A stretch of DNA of 61,950 bases from contig JAQBPO010000017.1 of NCBI GenBank assembly GCA_028287465.1, forward strand, positions 1-61,950, given 5' to 3'. Below are positions 52,817 through 61,090 of the stretch, piece after piece (position 1 is the first letter of the stretch; every line of letters starts with the position of its first letter). The stretch comes from Fibrobacterota bacterium. GTDB taxonomy: Bacteria > Fibrobacterota > Fibrobacteria > UBA11236. Under the pieces are notes generated by a model. That model saw only the letters and a list, made by a program, of their open reading frames with translations. It made no database searches and had not been told where the DNA came from. Made by a program: the position numbers and the translations under genes.

Positions 52817-53962
52817 ATGGTACGGAAGATCCTTATCAACGCCATGGCCGCCGCCCTGGCGGGACTGGCCCTGGAGGCGGCCGCGGCCCAGGCGGCTCCG
52901 GTGCCCGTGGACCCGGCCCCGGCGGTCTCGCCGCGGCAAAGCGCCGCAGTCTCGCCGCGGCAAAGCGCCGTGGACATCGTGAACCGGGCCAATGCCTTAT
53001 ATAACAAAGGCGAGTTCGCGAAAGCCTTGATCCTCTACCGCAAGGCGGAGGCCCGCGGCGCCGATCTCGGCACCATCTCCTTCAATATCGGCAATTGCCT
53101 GTACCGCATGGGCAGGCTCCCGGAGGCCGCCGGCGCCTTCAAGAAGACCGAGCGCCTGACCGACGGCAAGTACCTGCCGGCCATCTTCAATCTGGCCGCG
53201 GTATTGTTCCGCCTGGAGCAATACGGCGAATCCATCGCGGCCTACCGGCGCGCCTTGCGCCAGGATCCGGAAAACGGCAGCGCCTGGCTGTACCTGGCGG
53301 ACGCCTACGGGCGCACCCGGGATTACGTCGGCGCCCTGCAAGCCCTGGAAAAGGCGCGGGCATTGGATCCGGAAGACCTCTCCATCGTCTATCAGATGGC
53401 GGAGGCCCATGCCGCCATGAAGGAATATCCGGCCGCCATCGCCCTGGTGCGAGAGGCCTTCGCGCGCAAGCCCTCGGAAGTGGACTTCATCCTGTACATC
53501 GGGGATCTGTACCGTTCCCAAGGGGATCTGGAAGGCGCCGCCGGGGCCTACCGGGAAGGCCTGGCTTTGCGGGAAAAGGATCCGGAAACCCTTTATAAGC
53601 TGGCGGACGTATTGGCCCAGGACAAGAAACCCTTCCTGGCCATGGAGTACCTGCAAAAGGCTTTGGGATTCAAACCCGACTTCACCGACGCCGCGGTATT
53701 CCTGGGCAACCTGGCCTATGACGCGAAGTGGTGGGACCGGGCGGAAGCCACGTATCTGCAGGCGCTCAAAGCCGGCAACAAGGAAGGCCTGGAAGGCCTG
53801 CGCAACCTCGCGTATGAGTACCATCAACAAGGCCGGAACGATCGTGCCGCCCAGGTATTGGGCGGCGCCGTAGCATTCCGGTCAACGGACAAGGTCTTGG
53901 CCGGGGAGGTCGAACAATACCGATCCCTGGACAAGGAGAAAAGGCCCGCCGCGCCTCAGTAG
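52817..53962 (+). CDS. Exported TPR protein closing the TonB operon
   Basis: A 381-residue exported protein with signal peptide (KILINAMAAALAGLALEAAAAQA). About eight TPR units run from residue 60 to 370, for example ALYNKGEFAKALILYRKAEA and AIFNLAAVLFRLEQYGESIA. TPR proteins of this sort are the usual last gene of TonB2 operons and may bridge TonB complexes and receptors. An exact peptide duplication AVSPRQSA occurs just before the repeats. Its 3' end overlaps the convergent hemerythrin gene by seven bases, and no terminator is seen. Confidence 0.87.
   Translation: MVRKILINAMAAALAGLALEAAAAQAAPVPVDPAPAVSPRQSAAVSPRQSAVDIVNRANALYNKGEFAKALILYRKAEARGADLGTISFNIGNCLYRMGRLPEAAGAFKKTERLTDGKYLPAIFNLAAVLFRLEQYGESIAAYRRALRQDPENGSAWLYLADAYGRTRDYVGALQALEKARALDPEDLSIVYQMAEAHAAMKEYPAAIALVREAFARKPSEVDFILYIGDLYRSQGDLEGAAGAYREGLALREKDPETLYKLADVLAQDKKPFLAMEYLQKALGFKPDFTDAAVFLGNLAYDAKWWDRAEATYLQALKAGNKEGLEGLRNLAYEYHQQGRNDRAAQVLGGAVAFRSTDKVLAGEVEQYRSLDKEKRPAAPQ
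52925..52970 (+). repeat. 24-bp tandem duplication in TPR gene
   Basis: GTCTCGCCGCGGCAAAGCGC appears at 52925 and again 24 bases later, adding one extra copy of the peptide AVSPRQSA. It is in frame and outside the TPR fold; such a site may vary in copy number between strains. Confidence 0.7.
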
Positions 53963-54408
53963 GATTCCAATTCCGCGTGCTCTTCCTTGAAGGAATCGAT
54001 ATCCTCGGCGATGCCCGCGGCTTCCTCGTCTTCCAGGACCCGTTGCGCCATGGGGAACAGCTCCTGCTCTTCCATTTCCACGTGTTCTTCCACGTTCTCC
54101 CGTAGCGTGCGGCATTTGGCCGTCCATTCGGGAGTGCCCTTGTCCATGGCTTCGAGTTCGCCCAGCAGGCGCTTCACCATCTTGTGCTCGTCTATGGATT
54201 CCAGGGTCAGTTCCCGCGTCTCATCCTCGCTCCTCAGCTGGCTGTAGAAGAATTTCTCCTCGGCCTGGGAATGGACATCCAGTTCCCGGAACAGGTGGGC
54301 GAAAAGGGTTTCGCGGCGGCTTTCCTGGTCCTCCCCGGTGGCTTCCAATTGATCGAAAAGGCTTTTCACCTTTTCATGGTCCCGGTGGAGCATTTCGTAA
54401 AGATTCAT
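53956..54408 (-). CDS. Hemerythrin-like HHE-domain protein
   Basis: A 150-residue four-helix protein. Di-iron ligand motifs are visible: LHRDHEKVKSLF, LDVHSQAEEKFFY, IDEHKMVKRLL and EEHVEMEEQELFP. Bacterial proteins of this family bind oxygen, nitric oxide or iron and help in redox or stress responses. It is cytoplasmic, with no signal. Starts at ATG 54408 with AGGATGAA upstream. Convergent with the TonB operon; its leader carries a strong inverted repeat at 54448-54478. Confidence 0.9.
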   Translation of the reverse strand: MNLYEMLHRDHEKVKSLFDQLEATGEDQESRRETLFAHLFRELDVHSQAEEKFFYSQLRSEDETRELTLESIDEHKMVKRLLGELEAMDKGTPEWTAKCRTLRENVEEHVEMEEQELFPMAQRVLEDEEAAGIAEDIDSFKEEHAELESY

Positions 54409-54447
54409 GATTCATCCTTTCATCTCCCCATGCGGGGTGTGGGCCGG

Positions 54448-54478
54448 GGGATCGGCCATCGCTACAATGGCCGATCCC
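54448..54478. promoter_or_regulatory. 12-bp inverted repeat in hemerythrin leader
   Basis: GGGATCGGCCAT (54448-54459) and ATGGCCGATCCC (54467-54478) form a perfect 12-bp stem with a 7-base loop, 40-70 bases upstream of the hemerythrin ATG. It may be a leader hairpin or an operator. The rest of 54409-54681 shows nothing more. Confidence 0.5.
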
Positions 54479-54681
54479 GGCGATTGGTCCCGGGAAGTTC
54501 TCTTGGGGCCGAGGACTCTCGGGATCATCACCGCCTGATCAGAAACAAAAAAATAAAGGCCCCCACTGGAACCTATTCTTCCGGAAATGCCGCACGGTTT
54601 TTTCCCCGCAGCATCGCCTGTAACTAGTGTCGACAGGGCGCTTACCCCGCGAGGAAAACGCAAGATCGGAGTGAGGGGGAT

Positions 54682-55947
54682 TCAGGCCTTGTCGGCGGAA
54701 GCCGGAGCGCTTCTGGTCCCTAGCGCGCCCTGCGATCCGACCGGATCCCGGGACGCGGCCGCATTCGGCGATCCGGCCGCATTCCGCGCGCCGGGGGCAT
54801 GGATGGACAGGAGGGAAGCGATCTCCGCGGCATGCCGGAGGAAGGTATCCGTCACGCGTTCCGGCCGATAGGGTACGACCGCCTCCCGGGCATTCCTCCC
54901 CAGGGTGTCGCGGAGGGCCGGATCGGCGGATAAGGCCTTCATGGCTTCGGCGAGGCCGGCCGCGTCATTCGCCGGGAAAAGCATGCCCGTTTCGCCGTGA
55001 CGCACGAAATCGCGGATTCCCGGCACGTCCGAAGCGATGGCCGGGACCCCGAAGTGGGCCGCTTCCAGGATGGTGGTGTTGAATCCTTCGATGCGCGAGG
55101 GGACGACCAGGGCATACGCGGAACGCAGCAGATCCGGCACCTTATCGAAGGCGGCGGCGTCTTCCAACGCCACGAATTGCGTGAGATAATCGTTGCGGAT
55201 GGTATTGTAGACCGCGCCGCGGAGCCCTCCGGACCCCACCATGCGCAAGGTCCGGGTCAGCGCCTTCTTGGATTTCAGCAGCAACATGGCTTCCAGCACC
55301 AGCAGCGGATTCTTGACCGGGTCGAACCGGCCCAGGAACAGGAAATAACGCTTCTCCGGCTCCGGGGCCGCGCCGGGCGCGATGGCAAGGATTTCCGGGG
55401 ACGGGCATGCGGGAAGGATGACCGGACGCTTGGGTGATCCCAAGGCTTCGGCCATGTCCTGCAGACCCCGGGACAGGAAGAAATTCAGGGCCGAACGGTT
55501 CCAGATCCGCCTCAGCAGGAACCGGTGGAAAAACCCCGGGCCTTCCGGACGGCCCGCATGGATGTCGTCGCCATGGTGCCATACGGCCAAAGGCGCCTTG
55601 AGGACGCGGCAGACGAACCAACCGGCCACACCCGCTGGAAGGGCCATGTTGGCGAGCACGAGGGCCGGCCGATCGTTCCGACTGCGCCAAGCGAGACGGC
55701 AGGCGCCCAGGATGAAAGAGCGCATGCTCCTGGGATTGGTTTCGAACCGCTCCGTTCTTTCGGTCTGGATGTATTCGACGGGGAATTCATGCTTCCACTG
55801 GTTCCGTTTCGCCGGATCCACCGTCCACACCCTCACCTTCACTCCGCGTCGCGTCAGTTCCCGGCACAATAAGTACAGGTTCTTGCCACCGCCCCCTCCC
55901 AAGGGAGGGAATTCGTGGCTGAGAACCAGGATCCAGGGCGATTCCAT
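54682..55947 (-). CDS. Glycosyltransferase family 4 protein
   Basis: A 421-residue GT-B enzyme. The N-terminal domain begins with WILVLSHEFPPLGGGGGKNL (glycine loop) and contains VWHHGDDIHAGRPEGPG. The C-terminal domain has FLFLGRFDPVKNPLLVLEAM, then SRIEGFNTTILEAAHFGVPA with the two Glu of the EX7E motif, and ASDVPGIRDFV. A low-complexity Ala/Ser/Gly tail of about 40 residues ends the protein. It probably adds a sugar during synthesis of surface polysaccharide or glycolipid. No neighbouring polysaccharide genes are visible. Confidence 0.88.
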   Translation of the reverse strand: MESPWILVLSHEFPPLGGGGGKNLYLLCRELTRRGVKVRVWTVDPAKRNQWKHEFPVEYIQTERTERFETNPRSMRSFILGACRLAWRSRNDRPALVLANMALPAGVAGWFVCRVLKAPLAVWHHGDDIHAGRPEGPGFFHRFLLRRIWNRSALNFFLSRGLQDMAEALGSPKRPVILPACPSPEILAIAPGAAPEPEKRYFLFLGRFDPVKNPLLVLEAMLLLKSKKALTRTLRMVGSGGLRGAVYNTIRNDYLTQFVALEDAAAFDKVPDLLRSAYALVVPSRIEGFNTTILEAAHFGVPAIASDVPGIRDFVRHGETGMLFPANDAAGLAEAMKALSADPALRDTLGRNAREAVVPYRPERVTDTFLRHAAEIASLLSIHAPGARNAAGSPNAAASRDPVGSQGALGTRSAPASADKA

Positions 55948-56108
55948 GCGGTATTTCCAGTCTTTTCTGCAGGTTTTATTATGGTAAACCCACCCCCTGC
56001 GGTTCCAGGTTTATTCCGATTTTACGCGCCCGCGGTCCAGGCCCTGGCCGTAAAATCCCCGGGTCCCGGCCCCTTAACCGGAAGGACGATGTAGATTTCC
56101 CCTTTCCC

Positions 56109-57068
56109 ATGGATTCCGCCCTTTCGAAAAGCGCCCCCCGCAAGGCCACCCTGGTCGCGTCCCTGGTGGCCCTGTTCCTCATCCTGATCAAGCTCTCGGT
56201 GGGCGTCACCACCGGGACCGTGGTGGTATTGGCCTCGGCCGTGGACTCCCTGCTGGACTTCCTCGTCTCCTCCTTCAACGCCTATGCCGTGCGCAGCGCC
56301 GAGAAGCCCAGCGACCAGACCTACAATTACGGGCGCGGTAAGATCGAGGGCGTAGCGGCGTTCTCGGAAGGCCTGTTCATCATCGTCTCCGCCCTCTACA
56401 TCCTGCGCGAAGCCATCTGGAAATTCCTGGAGCCCGGCGAAATCGGTTTCCATTTCCGGCTCCCGGAATCGATTCCCCCGGTCGCCCTCGATTGGTCCAT
56501 GGGGGCCATGGGCATCTCCCTGGCGGTGACCATCGCCTTGGTGGGCTATCTCAAGAAACGGGCGGAGGAATCGCCGAGCCTGATCATCCGCGCGGACACC
56601 ATCCATTACCAGACCGACCTGTTGAGCAACGGAGGCATCCTGGCGGCCTTGGCCCTGGTGCGCTTCACCCATTGGGCCTGGCTGGACCCGGCCATCGCCG
56701 CGGGCGTTTCCCTCTTCGTGGCGCGCGCCGCCATCCCGCTCCTCCGCAAGGGATTGGCCATGCTCTTGGATCGGGCGCTAGAGGAGGGCCTGGTGGAGAA
56801 CATCCGCAAGATCGCCGAGACCCATAGCGACCGCGTGACCAACGTCCATGAGCTCAAGACGCGCCGATCCGGGGATACCAACCTGGTCGAATTCCATCTG
56901 GTCTTCGACGAGAACATCAAGCTTCGCGAGGCCCATCGGATCGCCGACGAGATCGAGATGCGGGTGCGCGGATTGGAGAAGGCGCGCTGGATGATCAACA
57001 TCCACCTGGATCCCGTGGATGATTCCCACCGGGATCAGAAGCTGGCCAAGCACGGCCACGAGGATTGA
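56109..57068 (+). CDS. Cation diffusion facilitator, FieF-like
   Basis: A 319-residue metal/proton antiporter with six spans and a C-terminal cytoplasmic ferredoxin-like domain. The metal site is visible in span 2 as SAVDSLLDFLVS (two Asp) and in span 5 as HYQTDLLSN (HxxxD). The first metal-site His seen in some zinc carriers is absent in span 2, pointing to a DD-HD type FieF-like set. C-terminal domain: VTNVHELKTRRSGDTNLVEF, IADEIEMRV, MINIHLDP. It exports iron, zinc or manganese from the cytoplasm. Monocistronic; no strong ribosome site is seen before ATG 56109. Confidence 0.9.
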   Translation: MDSALSKSAPRKATLVASLVALFLILIKLSVGVTTGTVVVLASAVDSLLDFLVSSFNAYAVRSAEKPSDQTYNYGRGKIEGVAAFSEGLFIIVSALYILREAIWKFLEPGEIGFHFRLPESIPPVALDWSMGAMGISLAVTIALVGYLKKRAEESPSLIIRADTIHYQTDLLSNGGILAALALVRFTHWAWLDPAIAAGVSLFVARAAIPLLRKGLAMLLDRALEEGLVENIRKIAETHSDRVTNVHELKTRRSGDTNLVEFHLVFDENIKLREAHRIADEIEMRVRGLEKARWMINIHLDPVDDSHRDQKLAKHGHED

Positions 57069-57114
57069 GGCCCGAGGGCGCGCCGTCAAAAAACGGTAAA
57101 GCGCCGCCCCGCAT

Positions 57115-57129
57115 GGAACCTTAGGTTCC
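57115..57129. other. Short stem after CDF gene
   Basis: GGAACC-TTA-GGTTCC is a perfect 6-bp stem about 46 bases past the CDF stop, without a T-run. A 12-base palindrome GGCGGTACCGCC follows at 57201-57212. Confidence 0.35.
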
Positions 57130-57236
57130 GCGCCGAACCCCAAATTCCGGGTCCGGGAGCCCGGATCCGGTCGCGATTTTCGGGGAATTGGGGTAACCTT
57201 GGCGGTACCGCCCCCGAAATCCCCGAGGAATCCGCG

Positions 57237-57254
57237 TTTTCACAGCTGTGAAAA
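57237..57254. promoter_or_regulatory. Perfect 18-bp palindrome upstream of GH16 gene
   Basis: TTTTCACAGCTGTGAAAA is a perfect palindrome 83 bases before the glucanase start. It looks like a site for a dimeric regulator controlling this gene. No regulator gene is adjacent. Confidence 0.6.
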
Positions 57255-57337
57255 ATCAGTTGTTGCGACGCTAAATCAAGGCCACGCCCCCGGCACCGCG
57301 CTATAGAATGGATGGACACCGATTACGGGGGTCTTCC

Positions 57338-58303
57338 ATGCCGACAACGCTCATCCGCTCCCTCGCCTTTATCGCCGCCGCCTTCGCCGCCGCCCACTCG
57401 GAGACCGGCTGGGACCTCACCTTTTCGGACGAGTTCACCGGAACGGCCAACACCTACCCGGATCCCGCGAAGTGGAACGTGGAAGTGAACGGCAATCCGC
57501 CCAACAGCGAGGCCCAGGCCTACGTGAAGAGCACCTCTAACGTGAGCCTGAACGGTTCCGGCCAGTTGGAGCTGACCGCCTTGAAGCAGGTTTCCGGCAG
57601 CAAGCAGTACACCTCGGGCAAGGTCAACTCCTCGGGCAAGTACATGCAGACCTACGGGCGCTGGGAGGCGCGCATCAAGCTCCCCGCCGGCACCGGCTTC
57701 TGGCCGGCATTCTGGATGCTCGGCGGCAACAACGGATGCGGCGGTTGGCCCAGCTGCGGCGAGATAGACATCATCGAGAACCGCGGCCGCCTTGCCATGG
57801 TCTCGAGTTCGGCCATGCACGGACCCGGTTACTCCGGCAATACCCCCTTGGCGCATACCTACAACCTGCCCACCGGATCCGCCAGCTTCTTCGACAGCTA
57901 CCACCTGTTCGCCATGGAATGGAACGCCACCCAGGTCAAGTTCTACGTGGACAGCGCGCTCCATTACACGGTCAACAAGACCGATGTGCAGCAGTACGGC
58001 AACTGGGTCTACAACCACGATTTCTACACCATCCTCAACCTGGCGGTGGGCGGCCAGTTCGACGGCATGAAATTGCCCGCGGCCACGGCCTTCCCGGCCA
58101 AGGTGACGGTGGATTTCGTGCATATCTACAAGCCGGGGAACGGACAGCTCATCGTGGCCCTGCAGCCCAAGCGCCTGCAGGCGCGCGCGGCCGCGGACCT
58201 GGAAACCCTGACCGCCTACGACTTCTCCGGGCGCATGCGGCTGGTGAAGGAAAGCGCGGGGACGCCCTTGGCGGACCGGAATGCGTTCCTGATTCCCCGT
58301 TAA
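57338..58303 (+). CDS. Secreted GH16 glucanase with sorting-like tail
   Basis: A 321-residue glycoside hydrolase family 16 enzyme. ATG 57338 follows ACGGGGG and opens a signal peptide (TTLIRSLAFIAAAFAAAHS). The fold starts WDLTFSDEFTG and the catalytic ExDxxE motif is plain in CGEIDIIENRG. GTGFWPAFWMLGG, YHLFAMEWNATQVKFYVD and LNLAVGGQFDG are family hallmarks. Such enzymes cut beta-1,3 or mixed beta-1,3-1,4 glucans such as laminarin or lichenan. A tail of about 55 residues after the catalytic domain (TLTAYDFSGRMRLV) resembles a type IX sorting domain. A palindrome upstream suggests regulation; a strong terminator follows. Confidence 0.93.
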   Translation: MPTTLIRSLAFIAAAFAAAHSETGWDLTFSDEFTGTANTYPDPAKWNVEVNGNPPNSEAQAYVKSTSNVSLNGSGQLELTALKQVSGSKQYTSGKVNSSGKYMQTYGRWEARIKLPAGTGFWPAFWMLGGNNGCGGWPSCGEIDIIENRGRLAMVSSSAMHGPGYSGNTPLAHTYNLPTGSASFFDSYHLFAMEWNATQVKFYVDSALHYTVNKTDVQQYGNWVYNHDFYTILNLAVGGQFDGMKLPAATAFPAKVTVDFVHIYKPGNGQLIVALQPKRLQARAAADLETLTAYDFSGRMRLVKESAGTPLADRNAFLIPR

Positions 58304-58357
58304 GGAGACCCTTTAAGGAGAGGCCCTGCCGGCTCCAGGTATCGGGCAGGTAACCAG

Positions 58358-58388
58358 AGCGGGTCCCGGGCGCGGGTCCGCTTTTTTT
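58358..58388 (+). terminator. Rho-independent terminator after GH16 gene
   Basis: A 9-bp stem (58358-58366 with 58374-58382) including two G-T pairs and a 7-base loop is followed by seven T. It ends 25 bases before the next gene start. Confidence 0.82.
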
Positions 58389-58412
58389 ATAGCGTTTTGT
58401 TATCGTGTAGGG

Positions 58413-59423
58413 ATGGAATCCATCACCCCCCTGTCCATCCTCGATCTGGTCCCCGTGAAGGAAAACGGCTCGCCCGGCGAGTCCCTGAGGGAAAGCCTGG
58501 ATCTGGCCCAACGCGCCGAGAGCCTGGGGTACACGAGGTACTGGGTGGCCGAGCACCACAACATGGTCGGCATCGCCAGCGCGGCCACTTCGGTCGTCAT
58601 CGGCCATCTCGCCGGCGGCACCACCCGGATCCGGGTCGGGTCCGGCGGGGTCATGCTTCCGAACCATTCCCCCATGCTGATCGCGGAACAGTTCGGCACC
58701 CTGGAATCGCTTTATCCCGGCAGGATCGATCTGGGGCTCGGCCGGGCCCCGGGCACGGATCTGCAGACCCTGCGGGCCCTCCGCAAGACCCCGGCCCATT
58801 CCAACAACTTCCCCCAGGACGTCCTGGAACTCCAGGCCCTGCTCGCCGACGCGCAGCCGGGGCAGGCCATCCGGGCCGTTCCGGGCGCGGGCACGGAAGT
58901 CCCCCTGTGGATCCTGGGCTCCAGCCTGTTCGGCGCGCGCTTGGCGGCGGAACTGGGGCTGCCCTATGCCTTCGCCTCGCATTTCGCGCCGGATGCCCTG
59001 CTTCCCGCCCTGGAGGTCTACCGCGCCAACTTCAAGCCTTCCGCGCAGCAGAAGGTCCCCCACGCCATGATCGGCGTCAATGTCTTCGCCGCGGACACGG
59101 ACGCGGAGGCGCGCCGTCTCTTCACGACCATCCAACAGGCATTCGCCAATATCCTGCGCGACACCCGCGGTTACTGTCCCGCGCCCATCGACGATATCGA
59201 GGCCTACTGGTCCCCTTCCGAAAAGGCCCAGGCGGCGCGCATGCTGGAGTGCTCCATCGTGGGTTCCCCCGCGGCGGTGCGGGAGGGCCTGGAGCGTCTT
59301 ATCGCGAGGACCGGGGCGGATGAACTGATGGTCGCGTCGCACATCCACGATCATGCCGCACGGGTGCGGTCCTATGAAATACTTGCGGAGGCGGGCGGCC
59401 TACGCGGGGCCCGACCCGCTTAA
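58413..59423 (+). CDS. LLM-class flavin-dependent oxidoreductase
   Basis: A 336-residue luciferase-like monooxygenase homolog of the YhbW/MsnO8 type. The start [20 protein letters not shown] and [20 protein letters not shown] are hallmarks, followed by [20 protein letters not shown] and [13 protein letters not shown]. It would use reduced FMN and oxygen; the substrate is unknown. ATG 58413 sits just after a terminator with a short leader and poor ribosome site (TAGGG). Its end overlaps the start of the next reading frame by about 70 bases. Confidence 0.88.
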   Translation: MESITPLSILDLVPVKENGSPGESLRESLDLAQRAESLGYTRYWVAEHHNMVGIASAATSVVIGHLAGGTTRIRVGSGGVMLPNHSPMLIAEQFGTLESLYPGRIDLGLGRAPGTDLQTLRALRKTPAHSNNFPQDVLELQALLADAQPGQAIRAVPGAGTEVPLWILGSSLFGARLAAELGLPYAFASHFAPDALLPALEVYRANFKPSAQQKVPHAMIGVNVFAADTDAEARRLFTTIQQAFANILRDTRGYCPAPIDDIEAYWSPSEKAQAARMLECSIVGSPAAVREGLERLIARTGADELMVASHIHDHAARVRSYEILAEAGGLRGARPA

Positions 59424-59718
59424 GGCCCCGGCGTCCGCCCAAGGCGCCGACTCCGCCGCCGCCAAGAAGCCCGCCCTGCAGGCCGCACCGGCACCCAAGG
59501 CGCAAGCCGTTTCCGCGCCCGTGACCGCTCCCGCGGCACCGGCCGCTTCCGGCCGCAAGACCTGCGAAGACGTCAAGGCGGAGATCGACGGGAAGCTCAA
59601 GGCCAAGGGCGTCAAGGCCTTCACCTTGGGCATCCTGCCCAGCGCCGATGTCAAGACCGAGAAGGTGGTGGGTTCCTGCGAAGCCGGGGCTAAGAAGATC
59701 ACCTATAAGCGGGGTTGA
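59353..59718 (+). CDS. DUF1161-domain protein, probably N-terminally truncated
   Basis: The C-terminal 55 residues ([19 protein letters not shown], then [15 protein letters not shown]) match the small DUF1161 domain with its two Cys. Family members normally carry a signal peptide and are periplasmic. Here the first third lies inside the end of the oxidoreductase gene in another frame, and no signal peptide is seen; an Ala/Pro-rich linker starts right after that stop. The gene seems to have lost its own start, by deletion or fusion. ATG 59353 is the first possible start, ATG 59374 an alternative; both are weak. Confidence 0.55.
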   Translation: MPHGCGPMKYLRRRAAYAGPDPLKAPASAQGADSAAAKKPALQAAPAPKAQAVSAPVTAPAAPAASGRKTCEDVKAEIDGKLKAKGVKAFTLGILPSADVKTEKVVGSCEAGAKKITYKRG

Positions 59719-59725
59719 GCGCGGG

Positions 59726-60118
59726 TCAATCCGCGTGGGTGATCGTGCCCGTTACGGAATCGCCCTGCATCTCCAGGACCAGGCGGTCCTTCGTGTCCTT
59801 CCCGCCGATCACCTGGCCGCCTGTGACCCGGTACTCGGACCCGTTCTTCAGCTTGCCCGAGAGCAGGTAGGCGCCCTCCCCCACGTTCCGGAACAGGAAA
59901 ACGGTGCTGTCCCCGTTCGCGATGGGCCCGACCTCCTCTTCCTTGGGTTCGGAGGCGATGCGGATCCCGCCCCCCAGGATATCCGTTCCGGTCCGGTTCT
60001 GGATGATGAGAACCGCGCTTTTCCGGTTCAGGTAGTTGGCCAGGAAGGCCAGGGCCGTGAGGGTGCCGAGGATGAGGGGCGTAAGGACGGCGAGCAGGGT
60101 CCGGTGCTTCTTCTGCAT
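59726..60118 (-). CDS. Small membrane-anchored protein of unknown function
   Basis: A 130-residue protein. ATG 60118 has AAGGA upstream. One N-terminal span (about 8-28, LLAVLTPLILGTLTALAFLA) anchors a periplasmic beta-rich domain (SAVLIIQNRTGTDILGGGIR, TVFLFRNVGEGAYLLSGKLK) resembling a small Ig-like or lipocalin-like fold. Not recognised. It lies between the DUF1161 remnant and a DUF2330 lipoprotein, 51 bases after the latter. Confidence 0.72.
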   Translation of the reverse strand: MQKKHRTLLAVLTPLILGTLTALAFLANYLNRKSAVLIIQNRTGTDILGGGIRIASEPKEEEVGPIANGDSTVFLFRNVGEGAYLLSGKLKNGSEYRVTGGQVIGGKDTKDRLVLEMQGDSVTGTITHAD

Positions 60119-60169
60119 TTCAAGGATTCCTTGGATGAGGTTTCGGTTCGTGGTTGCGCGGCGCGGGAG

Positions 60170-61054
60170 CTAACGGAGGTCGATGACGGGATCGCGGTCC
60201 CAGTCCTTGATGGCTCCGGCCCCTTCACCGTTGAGCCGGCTGCCCAGGTAACGGATTATTTCCAGGCTGTCCTTGGGCAATCCGCGCAAATCGAGCCTGG
60301 CCCGCAGCTCCTGGGACAGGATCGCAAGGCCGCCACTGCGTCCGATCCGGAAGGCTTCCAGATCCGCACTCCCCTTCGGATCGCGGTTGGGGACCGGTAC
60401 CGGGCGGATCACGTAAACGTAGGCGTCGAAGGTCCCGGCATTGGCGAAGAACTTCAACGGTAACGTGGCCGTTTCCGCGGCATAGACGATATGGAGCGGC
60501 TTGATGGTTTCGTCCTTTCCCTGGAGGCCTTTGACCTTGATGGCCAGGAAGCAGTGCTTGGGGCGCAGGTAATACTTCAGGCCCGCTTGCGGAACCTTGG
60601 CGTACCCGTTCGAGTACAGCCAGTCGTTGATTTCCCCGCCGGCGGCGGTGTCCACCACCTCCAAGGCCTGGATCTCGTAGCGGCCGGCGAAAACCTTTTC
60701 ATGCACGATGAACGAGGGCTGGGCCGACAGGGTCGCGATTCCATCGGATCGCGGCACGCTCCTCGCCAGGATTTCGGTGGCCCTGAACAGGATGGGGAAC
60801 AGGTTGTCCTTTTCCTCATTGTATTCGGTCGGGACCGCGGGCAGGGGTATCACCCAGGCGATTTCCTTGGGCAGTTCCCGGTCGGAAGCGATCCTCTGGT
60901 TAGTGATGAGGTGGACCTTGCCGCCTTCGCGGTAGTAGAGCCATTCCTGGACCTTGCTCCCCAGCCTGCCGGGATAGTCCCGGGGCTGATGGACGCAAGC
61001 CAGGCCGGCGGTGATGAGGGCCAAGGGAAGGAGGAGGAGGAAGGGTCTGGGCAT
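60170..61054 (-). CDS. DUF2330-like lipoprotein
   Basis: A 294-residue lipoprotein. ATG 61054 opens a signal with lipobox AGLAC (C20). The mature part matches the pattern of DUF2330 proteins: VHLITNQRIASDRELPKEIA, then AWVIPLPAVPTEY, and a later FDAYVYVIRPVPVPN strand. DUF2330 proteins are exported and of unknown function. It ends 51 bases before the small membrane protein gene, so the two may be co-transcribed, perhaps with the partial gene at the window edge, which ends 36 bases before it. Confidence 0.78.
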   Translation of the reverse strand: MPRPFLLLLPLALITAGLACVHQPRDYPGRLGSKVQEWLYYREGGKVHLITNQRIASDRELPKEIAWVIPLPAVPTEYNEEKDNLFPILFRATEILARSVPRSDGIATLSAQPSFIVHEKVFAGRYEIQALEVVDTAAGGEINDWLYSNGYAKVPQAGLKYYLRPKHCFLAIKVKGLQGKDETIKPLHIVYAAETATLPLKFFANAGTFDAYVYVIRPVPVPNRDPKGSADLEAFRIGRSGGLAILSQELRARLDLRGLPKDSLEIIRYLGSRLNGEGAGAIKDWDRDPVIDLR

Positions 61055-61090
61055 GCGCGTTCCGTTGCTGGAGGTCACGGCCAAATATAT

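Noticed and set aside
51127-53007. 626-codon open frame antisense to exbB, exbD and tonB
   Set aside because: Shadow of well-recognised genes; no domain in the product.
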